Source of the DNA: Dyella jiangningensis
GTDB taxonomy: Bacteria > Pseudomonadota > Gammaproteobacteria > Xanthomonadales > Rhodanobacteraceae
Direction: 5' to 3'
Length of the DNA: 64,000 nt
Assembly: GCF_003264855.1 (NCBI RefSeq)
Contig: NZ_NFZS01000004.1
Span: 930,001-994,000 of the forward strand
Below, one piece after another: positions 26,532-33,549 of the stretch; positions within the stretch are counted from its first letter, which is position 1; every line of letters starts with the position of its first letter. A program made the translations under genes and the position numbers. The notes beneath the pieces were generated by a model that worked only from the letters and a program-made list of their open reading frames with translations, made no database searches and was not told the origin of the DNA.

Positions 26532-28199
26532 TTACTTGCCTTCCTTCTGCAACTGCATCTTCAGCTTCTGCACCGCCTGGTCGATCGTGAAGCTGGCCGG
26601 CGTCTGGCTCGGCGGATAGTCCTTGAAGGTATTGAGCATCTCGAAGACACGCCGGTTGCCTTCGAACAGCAGGTAGGCATTGTCCACCTCCCACTTTTCC
26701 CAGCCGGTGGTCGGACCGATGCTCGCGCGCTCATACGGGTCCATGCGCAGGTTGTAGAGACTGGGTGTACGCGTGCAGGTGAATGGCTCAGCCCAGATAT
26801 TGAAGCCGCCTTGCGCACGCTGCTGGCAGAACACGACCTTCCATGCATCGGGCCGGCTTCCACCGGGCTCGATGGGATCCCAGCGCACCGCCACGATCTC
26901 GGCGTCGTCATTGAAGTAGAAGAACTCGTCGCGTGGCGACGTATTGGTCTTTCCCGTCAGGTAGGGCAGGAAGTTGTAGCCGTCCAGGTGCACCTTGTAG
27001 CTCTTGCCGCCGATGCTTTCGCCCTTGAGCAGCTTGTTGGTGATGTCCGGGTCGCCGGCTGCGGCCACCAGGGTGGGGAACCAGTCCAGGCCCGACATGA
27101 GCGCGTTGCTCACTGTGTTCGGCCGGATATGGCCAGGCCAGCGGACCATCGCCGGTACGCGGAACGCGCCTTCCCAATTGGAATCCTTTTCGCTGCGGAA
27201 CGGCGTATTGGCGGCATCCGGCCAGGTGAAGAAGTTCGGGCCGTTGTCGGTGGTGAACACCACGATGGTGTTCTTGGCGATGCCTGCATCGTCGATCGCC
27301 TTGAGCAGCTTGCCCACGTTCTGGTCCATCTCCCACATGCCGTCGGCGTACTCATGCCCCTTGCCGAGGCCGGCCTTGCCGGAAAATTCCGGCCGCACGT
27401 GCGTGAAGATGTGCATGCGCGTGAAGTTCATCCACATGAAAAACGGCTGCTTGGCCTGCGCCTGCTTCTGGATGTAGGAAGCCGCGGCGCCGGTGGTCTC
27501 GTCATCGATGGTCTCCATGCGCTTGACGGTCAGCGGGCCGGTATCCTCGATCTTGCCATCCGAATAGGTGTGCAACACGCCACGCGGGTTGTAGCTCTTG
27601 AGGAAGGCCGGATTGTTCTTCGGCCAGTACGGGCGCTCCGGCTCCTCTTCGGCGTTCAGGTGATAAAGGTTGCCGAAGTATTCGTCGAAGCCGTGCTTGG
27701 TGGGCAGGAAACGGTCCTGGTCGCCCAGGTGGTTCTTGCCGAACTGCGCGGTGGCATAGCCCAGGCCCTTGAGTGCCTGCGCGATGGTGACGTCGCGATC
27801 CTGGATACCCACCGGCGCACCGGGAATGCCGACCTTGGACATGCCCGTGCGCAACACCGTCTGGCCGGTGATGAAGGTGGAACGACCCGCCGTGCAGCTG
27901 TTCTCGGCGTAGTAGTCGGTGAAGATCATGCCCTCGCGGGCGATGCGGTCGATGTTGGGCGTGCGATAGCCCACCAGGCCCATCGAGTACGCGCTGATGT
28001 TCGACTGGCCGACGTCATCGCCGAAGATCACGATGATGTTCGGCTTGCCGTTGTCGCCCTGCTCCTGTTGCTGGTCCTGTGCCGGTCGCGCCTTGACGGC
28101 ACTCGGCTCCATGGTGACAGCGCCGACGACGAGCAAGGCCGTCGCGACTACCGTCGTCAGTGATTTCAACAAAGTGCTGCGCTGCCACGGGGGAAACAT
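26532..28199 (-). CDS. Exported arylsulfatase (type I, Cys-type)
   Basis: 555-residue alkaline-phosphatase-superfamily sulfatase. A strong AGGAGGT precedes ATG 28199, and the N-terminus has a membrane-targeting segment (STLLKSLTTVVATALLVVGAV). Metal-binding residues are seen in IIVIFGDDVGQSNISAYS, and the formylglycine site is ENSCTAGRSTFITGQ, of the C-x-A-x-R form rather than the more usual C-x-P-x-R. The second metal site is VVFTTDNGPNFFTWPD. No formylglycine-generating enzyme or anSME gene lies in the window, so maturation must depend on one elsewhere. The exported HAD gene 98 bp upstream on the same strand probably shares its transcript. The substrate is unknown. Confidence 0.9.
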   Translation of the reverse strand: MFPPWQRSTLLKSLTTVVATALLVVGAVTMEPSAVKARPAQDQQQEQGDNGKPNIIVIFGDDVGQSNISAYSMGLVGYRTPNIDRIAREGMIFTDYYAENSCTAGRSTFITGQTVLRTGMSKVGIPGAPVGIQDRDVTIAQALKGLGYATAQFGKNHLGDQDRFLPTKHGFDEYFGNLYHLNAEEEPERPYWPKNNPAFLKSYNPRGVLHTYSDGKIEDTGPLTVKRMETIDDETTGAAASYIQKQAQAKQPFFMWMNFTRMHIFTHVRPEFSGKAGLGKGHEYADGMWEMDQNVGKLLKAIDDAGIAKNTIVVFTTDNGPNFFTWPDAANTPFRSEKDSNWEGAFRVPAMVRWPGHIRPNTVSNALMSGLDWFPTLVAAAGDPDITNKLLKGESIGGKSYKVHLDGYNFLPYLTGKTNTSPRDEFFYFNDDAEIVAVRWDPIEPGGSRPDAWKVVFCQQRAQGGFNIWAEPFTCTRTPSLYNLRMDPYERASIGPTTGWEKWEVDNAYLLFEGNRRVFEMLNTFKDYPPSQTPASFTIDQAVQKLKMQLQKEGK

Positions 28200-28297
28200 G
28201 GGGTACCTCCTGGGTGTTGCGGCTGCGCCAGGCAACCGTCGGTGATGCAAGCCTTTCCATGACGGCACCCTGGCCTGGTGCCGCAACCCTCACTGCG

Positions 28298-29341
28298 TTA
28301 CTTCTGCTCCGCTGGAAAAACCGCTTTCCAATCCTTCTGCATGTCGACCACGGTCCATCCCTTGGCCGTTGCTTCATCGAGTGCCTTGTCCAGCTTTCCC
28401 ACCGGCGACTGGCGGTCGTAGGCCCATTCGCGCGCCGCGTCGGTGTGGTGCACCAGGCCGGCGAAGCGCGCGCCGTCACCCGAAGCCGTCCACTCGAGCA
28501 TCTGCTGGTCGCCATCGGAATTGCCGAACGCGAAGATCGGCTTGCGCCCGATGAAACGCTCGATGCCGACGGGCTTGCCCGGGCCGTCATCGATGAGCGC
28601 CACCTTCGCCTCCTTCATCAATACGGGCTTGCCGTCGCGCAACTCGAATTTCAGTTCGCCCTGGCTGCCGATGATCTGCTCGGGCGGAATGCCGTAGACG
28701 GCCGTCGCCCAGGCGCGCATGAAGTCCTGCCCGCCGCCGGAGACGATGTACGTCTTGAAGCCGTTGTCGCGCAGGTAATGCACCAGCTCGAGCATCGGCT
28801 GGTAAACCATCTCGGTGAACACGCGGTGCGTCTCGGGGTGGCGCGCGGTGGACATCCACGCGTTGACGTTGCGCGCGAATTGTTCCGTGGTCATGCCCGC
28901 ATGCGTCGCCGCCATCAGCTGGGCGATGCCTTTTTCGCCGGAGGCGGCGACGCCTTTGAGGTCACCGGCAAGGGCCGACTTGAAGGGTTCCGTGGTCTTC
29001 CATTCCGGATGCTGCGGCGATTGCGCCTTCACCTGGTCGATCACGAAGAAGAACTGGAAATAGATGGGCTGCTCCGCCCACAGCGTGCCGTCGTTGTCGA
29101 ACACCGCGATGCGTTGTTCGGCGGGCACGAAGTCGGATGAGCCGGTGGTGGTCACCTTCTTCACGAAATCCACGATGTGCTGCCTGGCCGCACCGTCGTT
29201 CCATGAAGGCAGGACGTCCTGCGCTGCCAGGCTGGCATTCACCCAGCACAACAGGCAGCACAGCATCAGCAGCAGCCTGGGCCAGGCCCGGGAAGCACGG
29301 CGACCTGCAATGACGGCTCTCGCGACCATGGTGCTCTCCAT
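28298..29341 (-). CDS. Exported HAD-superfamily hydrolase (phosphoserine-phosphatase-like)
   Basis: 347-residue haloacid-dehalogenase-fold hydrolase with a signal peptide (AWPRLLLMLCCLLCWVNASLAAQ). The catalytic loop with nucleophile and acid Asp is IAVFDNDGTLWAEQP, motif II is the Ser in TYIVSGGGQDF, and the C-terminal metal site is IFAFGNSDGDQQML. The cap resembles the phosphoserine-phosphatase type. Start MESTM is taken at 29341; the fifth residue Met is an alternative. Same strand and order as the sulfatase gene (98-bp gap) suggest a small secreted-hydrolase operon that frees sulfate and phosphate from organic esters. Confidence 0.87.
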   Translation of the reverse strand: MESTMVARAVIAGRRASRAWPRLLLMLCCLLCWVNASLAAQDVLPSWNDGAARQHIVDFVKKVTTTGSSDFVPAEQRIAVFDNDGTLWAEQPIYFQFFFVIDQVKAQSPQHPEWKTTEPFKSALAGDLKGVAASGEKGIAQLMAATHAGMTTEQFARNVNAWMSTARHPETHRVFTEMVYQPMLELVHYLRDNGFKTYIVSGGGQDFMRAWATAVYGIPPEQIIGSQGELKFELRDGKPVLMKEAKVALIDDGPGKPVGIERFIGRKPIFAFGNSDGDQQMLEWTASGDGARFAGLVHHTDAAREWAYDRQSPVGKLDKALDEATAKGWTVVDMQKDWKAVFPAEQK

Positions 29342-29901
29342 GTGTTCTTCGCCCGGAGAGCCGCTCGCGCGTCAGGCGCGCACCACTCCCCCTGCCAACA
29401 TGCATCGCCCGCTATACAGCGACACATGCTTCGGACGTGCTTTTTCCAGCACATCGGCCTGCACCATTGCGGATTCCCATGGCTCTGACAATTCGAGAGT
29501 CTACGTAGCGTTTCTACGCAAAATTACTGAGATCCCGCTCGACGTCGCGTGGTTGCTGGCTTTCACGCGTGACAGCGAGGTGAAGAAAAAGCGGCGCTCT
29601 TGCCGCCTGGCCGGCAAGACGCGCGATAATGGCCGTCGCCATGGGGAGCCGGCGCGACGCGCGCCGACATCGGCTCGACAACCGCCCGACGTACGAGGAC
29701 TTCCGTCACGGATGGCGTTCTTGCGTGGAGCGGGCACGTCATGGCGCATGGTGTCGATCCATCCGCATTGCCTATTCCGTGCCTCCGTCTTTCGGGCGGA
29801 ACGTCACCGCGCGCACGTCGCTTGCCCGGCGATGCGCATGCGCCACGCGACAGGACGCGCATGCCGACCGAGCCCCCTCCCTTGGCGGACCGGAGTAGCC
29901 C
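29342..29901. promoter_or_regulatory. 560-bp spacer with candidate promoter for the TIR locus
   Basis: No convincing gene is seen here on either strand. The best signal is a plus-strand promoter: -35 TTGCCG (29600-29605), a 17-bp spacer and -10 GATAAT (29623-29628), 274 bp before the first small gene at 29902. A short palindrome CTACGTAG with a nearby CTACGC (29499-29520) lies upstream. An 89-codon Arg-rich frame (29629-29898) ends 3 bp before the gene but reads like non-coding high-GC sequence. Confidence 0.4.
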
Positions 29902-30411
29902 ATGGTCATACACACCCTTCCCGTGAAACTCGTCGTGCGGCGGGGCCAGCCACCTTACCTCGCGGTAGGCATACCCAAGAGCGCCATCCGGCTCGGCCGC
30001 AAGCCCAGGCCGCAAACGATCCGTTGGCAGCTGCAACACCATGGCGTGCCGGGCCGGTTCAACGCGCTGGACGATGCGATTTCGCCGGGCTTTCTCTGGA
30101 TAAGCCCGCCGTTTCCGGGGATTTTCGGCCCGCCCAGGATTGGCGATCGCGGACAATCCATCACGCTGTTGGACGATCACAATCTCGAAGAGAAGATCGG
30201 CACCTGGTACTACCGGCTCAGCGCCACGATCGGCGGCGTGGTCTATCGCACGCGTTTCGAATCGCCCTATCCCCCGCGCGTAGGCCCCTTGCGCAGCAGC
30301 CGCATGCCCGCGGCCACCCACAGTGGCTCCACTGCAGTATCGCCCTTGCCACCTTTGATCTTCGGCTTTGACCCGCGAACCGCCGGCAACCCCACGATCA
30401 AGAATCGCTGA
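29902..30411 (+). CDS. Small beta-rich protein with C-terminal NPTIKNR tag (paralogue 1)
   Basis: 169-residue protein; no family recognised. A basic N-terminus is followed by a predicted beta-sandwich core that is clearly paralogous to the protein at 33134-33532: both share QTIxWQL (38-44 here, 36-42 there), PGIFGP/AGIFGP (72-77; 68-73), a GxSxTxxDxN stretch and a G-x-W-x-Y strand (100-104; 96-100), all in the same order. After residue ~125 comes a Pro/Ser-rich linker that ends in NPTIKNR, the tag shared with the next two small genes. A GGAG site precedes ATG 29902, and the 57-residue gene follows after 30 bp. There is no signal peptide. It is the first gene of the TIR locus. Confidence 0.72.
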   Translation: MVIHTLPVKLVVRRGQPPYLAVGIPKSAIRLGRKPRPQTIRWQLQHHGVPGRFNALDDAISPGFLWISPPFPGIFGPPRIGDRGQSITLLDDHNLEEKIGTWYYRLSATIGGVVYRTRFESPYPPRVGPLRSSRMPAATHSGSTAVSPLPPLIFGFDPRTAGNPTIKNR

Positions 30412-30441
30412 GCGGCCGGCTCACCCCTATGGGAGAACGCT

Positions 30442-30615
30442 ATGTACATGACCTTCAATGGCGACCTGACGGCAGGCCCTCGTCGCTCTCGCACCACCGC
30501 GTCCACATCGGCGCCAGCACCGGCTCCCGCGCCGGCTCCCGCACCCGCCCCGGCTCCGTCCCCTGACAAGACTCCTACGCCGGACACGAGTAATCCGCTG
30601 ATCAAGAACCGCTGA
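30442..30615 (+). CDS. 57-residue (Ala-Pro)8 peptide with C-terminal NPLIKNR tag
   Basis: Short gene with a proper ribosome-binding site (GGGAGAAC, 5 bp before ATG 30442). The peptide has a short N-terminus (MYMTFNGDLTAGPRRSR), an uninterrupted (Ala-Pro)8 rod, a Ser/Thr/Pro/Asp linker and the last residues NPLIKNR (51-57), which match the ends of the flanking small proteins at 30411 and 33532. The order linker then tag equals the tail of the protein before it, so it may be a detached tail that carries the tag alone. Function unknown. The link to the TIR gene (257 bp downstream, same strand) is by context and by the tag. Confidence 0.6.
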   Translation: MYMTFNGDLTAGPRRSRTTASTSAPAPAPAPAPAPAPAPSPDKTPTPDTSNPLIKNR

Positions 30616-30872
30616 AGCGCCACTGCGGGAGGCAGCCTTCGGCCAAGCAAGCTTGAAGACAGCATGACGGCTGTCGGCGGACGGAATACGCCATATGGAC
30701 GTCATACGTTTGGCCGTCCAGAAGGCCCGCTTGCGCGAACACGTGCTAGGCTGCCCAACCTAGGGGAGCCAGCCGCCTTCACGTGTCGGCGCTGGCCAAG
30801 CTTCGCCGCCGCCCATGCGTGAGGATTGCCCGGCAAGGGATTGCACTAGCTGGTACAGGAGTGCGACTCGTC

Positions 30873-33065
30873 ATGGCGCAGGAAACCGGCGTACCGACAT
30901 TCCGGTATCGCGCATTCATCAGCTACAGCCACCAGGACAAAGCCTGGGCCGACTGGCTGCACCGTTCGCTGGAAAGCTATCGGATTCCACAGCGCCTGGT
31001 GGGGCTGGAGACATCGGCAGGCGTCGTTCCCAGGCGCCTCATGCCGGTCTTTCGTGATCGCGACGAACTGGCCAGCGCCACCGACCTTGGCCGCAAGGTC
31101 AACGAGGCCCTGTCGCAATCGGCCAACCTGGTGGTGATCTGCTCTCCCCACTCGGCGAAGTCACGTTGGGTGAACGAGGAAGTGCTGGCCTTCAAGCGGC
31201 TGGGCCATGCCGACCGCATCTTCTGCCTGATCGTCGACGGCGAGCCCAACGCCAGCGAACTCGCCGGCGGCGAAGCCAAGGAGTGTTTTGCCCCCGCGCT
31301 GCGTTTTGAATGGAATGGCATGGGCAGCTTGTCCGACGAGCGCACCGAGCCCATCGCGGCCGATGCGCGGCCTGGCAAGGATGGCCGGACCAACGCGAAA
31401 CTCAAGCTGGTCGCTGGCGTGCTCGACATCGGCTTCGACCAGCTCAAGCAACGCGAACAGCAACGCCATCAGCGCCGGCTTGCGGCCATCGCAGCAGTCG
31501 CGGTCGGCATCATGCTGATGACATCGACGCTCGCCGTGATCGCCGTTCGAGCGCAGCGCGTCGCCGAGCGCGAGCGCAACCAGGCCGAGGGCCTGGTCAG
31601 CTTCATGCTGGGCGATCTCAACGACAAGCTCGGGCAAGTGCAGCGCCTGGATATCATGGAGGCGGTGGACGATCGCGCCATGGCCTATTTCCAGTCCTTG
31701 CCGAACAACGACGTCACCGACCTGTCGCTGGAGCAACGCGCCAAGGCGCTGGAAAAAATCGGCAGCGTACGCACCGACCAAGGCCACCTCGATGCCGCCA
31801 TGCAGTCCTATCAGGCGGCCGCCAACATTGCCGGCGCGCTGGCGGAGCGCGATCCGCGGAATGCGGCGAGGCAAGTGGCCTACTCGCGCGTGCTCGCATT
31901 CATCGGCATCACCGAGTGGTACCGCGGCAACCTGCCGGCGGCGGAGAAGAACTTCACGACGGCGCAGGATGTCCTGCGGCGCATGCCGCTGACCGGCACG
32001 CCCGACAAGGACTTCATCCAGCAATGGGCCACCGTGGACAACAACCTGGGGCACGTACTGGAGTCGCAAGGCAAGCTCGACCAGGCCGCCATGCAATACC
32101 AGAGCATGCTCACGCATTGCCGGGAACTGGTGCGCGGCAAGAACCCAAAGACGGACTGGCAGGAACTGCTCGGCGAAGCGCACAACAATCTCGGCAAGAT
32201 CGCACTGATGCAAGGCGACCTCGCCACGGCCATCGCCGAGTACCGTGCGGACGACGCGATCGAAACCACGCTGAGCAACCGCGACCCGCGAAACCACGAC
32301 CAGAAGGAGAACATGGTCCGCGTGCGCGCCATCCTCGGCCGCACCATGGCATTGGGCGGCGATGTGGACGTCGGCGGCGCGCGCCTGCAGCAGGCGATCG
32401 ATGGCGCCATGCAACTCTCGGAGTTCGAACCCAAGGAGACGGGCTTTCGCGCCAAGGTGGCGTTGTATTCGACCCAGCTCGCGCGTCTGCGCCGCCTCGC
32501 TGGCGACCGTGATGCGGCGAAGCAGTTGAACGACCGCGCGCTGAAGATCTTCGGCGACATCACGCACCAGGACCCGAGCAATGCGGAGTGGAAGCAGGAC
32601 TTCGCCGAAGCGCAGGTGGAGCAGGCCGCGCAATCGCTGGCCGCCGGCGATAACGCGCAGACGCAGACGCAGGCCGGCCAGGCGCTCGCGGTGCTCGCGC
32701 CCATGCACGACAGCCAGCCCGGCGAACGCACGCTGCTGCTGGACACCGCGGCCGCGCGACTGCTGCTTGCCGCGAGCACCGGCGACGCGGCGAAAGCCGC
32801 GCAATGGCGCCAGCAAGTGGTCAAGGACATCGCCTCGGTCGCCAGCGGCGCCGCCGATCCGCGTCTCCTCGCCTTGCGCGTCAACGCGCTGCTTAGCCTC
32901 GACCGCGCGCCCGAGGCAGCTCCGCTCGTGCAGCAGCTATGGGATTCGGGCTATCGCGATCTCGACCTGCTCGCCGCGCTGAAGCATCGCGACATCGACT
33001 ATCCCGCCAATGCGGCCTTCCAGCAGCGCCTGCAGGCGGCGCTGGCGAGGAGCGACCCGCAGTAG
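30873..33065 (+). CDS. Membrane-anchored TIR-TPR protein
   Basis: 730-residue protein. Residues 9-170 form a TIR domain (FRYRAFISYSHQDKAWADWL as the first strand and box 1; MPVFRDRDELASAT; ANLVVICSPHSAKSRWVNEE, where Trp99 and Glu102/103 occupy the catalytic-Glu position of NAD-cleaving TIRs). A single helix (AAIAAVAVGIMLMTSTLAVIAV, split near 203-225) is followed by a coiled segment (RVAERERNQAEGLVSFML) and about ten TPR-like units up to residue ~720. Start ATG 30873 is preceded by an AGGAG; GTG 30861 is an in-frame alternative. TIR domains in bacteria make NAD-derived signals or deplete NAD; TPRs often bind peptide C-termini, which is suggestive next to three proteins sharing a C-terminal tag. 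The gene precedes the second tagged protein by 68 bp. Confidence 0.9.
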   Translation: MAQETGVPTFRYRAFISYSHQDKAWADWLHRSLESYRIPQRLVGLETSAGVVPRRLMPVFRDRDELASATDLGRKVNEALSQSANLVVICSPHSAKSRWVNEEVLAFKRLGHADRIFCLIVDGEPNASELAGGEAKECFAPALRFEWNGMGSLSDERTEPIAADARPGKDGRTNAKLKLVAGVLDIGFDQLKQREQQRHQRRLAAIAAVAVGIMLMTSTLAVIAVRAQRVAERERNQAEGLVSFMLGDLNDKLGQVQRLDIMEAVDDRAMAYFQSLPNNDVTDLSLEQRAKALEKIGSVRTDQGHLDAAMQSYQAAANIAGALAERDPRNAARQVAYSRVLAFIGITEWYRGNLPAAEKNFTTAQDVLRRMPLTGTPDKDFIQQWATVDNNLGHVLESQGKLDQAAMQYQSMLTHCRELVRGKNPKTDWQELLGEAHNNLGKIALMQGDLATAIAEYRADDAIETTLSNRDPRNHDQKENMVRVRAILGRTMALGGDVDVGGARLQQAIDGAMQLSEFEPKETGFRAKVALYSTQLARLRRLAGDRDAAKQLNDRALKIFGDITHQDPSNAEWKQDFAEAQVEQAAQSLAAGDNAQTQTQAGQALAVLAPMHDSQPGERTLLLDTAAARLLLAASTGDAAKAAQWRQQVVKDIASVASGAADPRLLALRVNALLSLDRAPEAAPLVQQLWDSGYRDLDLLAALKHRDIDYPANAAFQQRLQAALARSDPQ

Positions 33066-33133
33066 CACCCTCTTCCGCCCGGAAACACCCACCGAACAGG
33101 GATCCTGCCGCATCCTGACCTGAGGAGCACGTG

Positions 33134-33532
33134 ATGGCCAACGACCTAGCTGTGACCTTGAACGAGAGCACGAATCCATGGCTCGTGGACGTCGATCAGA
33201 AGAACAACGCCAACCATGTGGCCCGCAGCAACCAGACCCAGACCATCACGTGGCAGCTCAACGGCAATGCGGCGTCGGGAAAGATCGTGAGCTGCAACTG
33301 GGTCAACAACCCGCCCGCCACCAACCCTCCACCCGCCGGGATCTTCGGGCCGTTCGTCATCGCGCCGAACGGAAAGTCGATGACCATCACCGACCTCAAC
33401 AACAGCACCAGCACCACCGGTGACTGGATCTATCAGATATCGGTCCAGCTCGTCGACAACGGCCCGATCTACCAGAGTGGCTACGTCTCCATCACCGGCA
33501 CTGCAACCAACCCAACGATCAAGAACAACTGA
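33134..33532 (+). CDS. Small beta-rich protein with C-terminal NPTIKNN tag (paralogue 2)
   Basis: 132-residue protein, paralogous to that at 29902-30411 over its core (QTITWQL at 36-42, AGIFGP at 68-73, GDWIY at 96-100) but more polar, Asn-rich and less basic. It looks like a compact all-beta domain of about 110 residues with the tag (NPTIKNN, 126-132) joined to the last strand (SGYVSITGTAT) rather than by a long linker. ATG 33134 has a GAGGAG site; GTG 33131 is an alternative. No signal peptide. It lies 68 bp after the TIR gene and 17 bp before the SLOG/SLATT gene, so all three are likely cotranscribed. I do not recognise a family. Confidence 0.75.
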   Translation: MANDLAVTLNESTNPWLVDVDQKNNANHVARSNQTQTITWQLNGNAASGKIVSCNWVNNPPATNPPPAGIFGPFVIAPNGKSMTITDLNNSTSTTGDWIYQISVQLVDNGPIYQSGYVSITGTATNPTIKNN

Positions 33533-33549
33533 CCGCACCAGGGGGCGTC

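Noticed and set aside
24809-26590. 593-codon plus-strand frame over the membrane/spermidine-synthase-like gene
   Set aside because: Antisense shadow; no domain pattern.
29629-29898. 89-codon plus-strand frame ending 3 bp before the first tagged small gene
   Set aside because: Arg/Ala/Ser-rich composition typical of unused high-GC frames, no Shine-Dalgarno, and its ATG lies at the -10 of the better promoter candidate.
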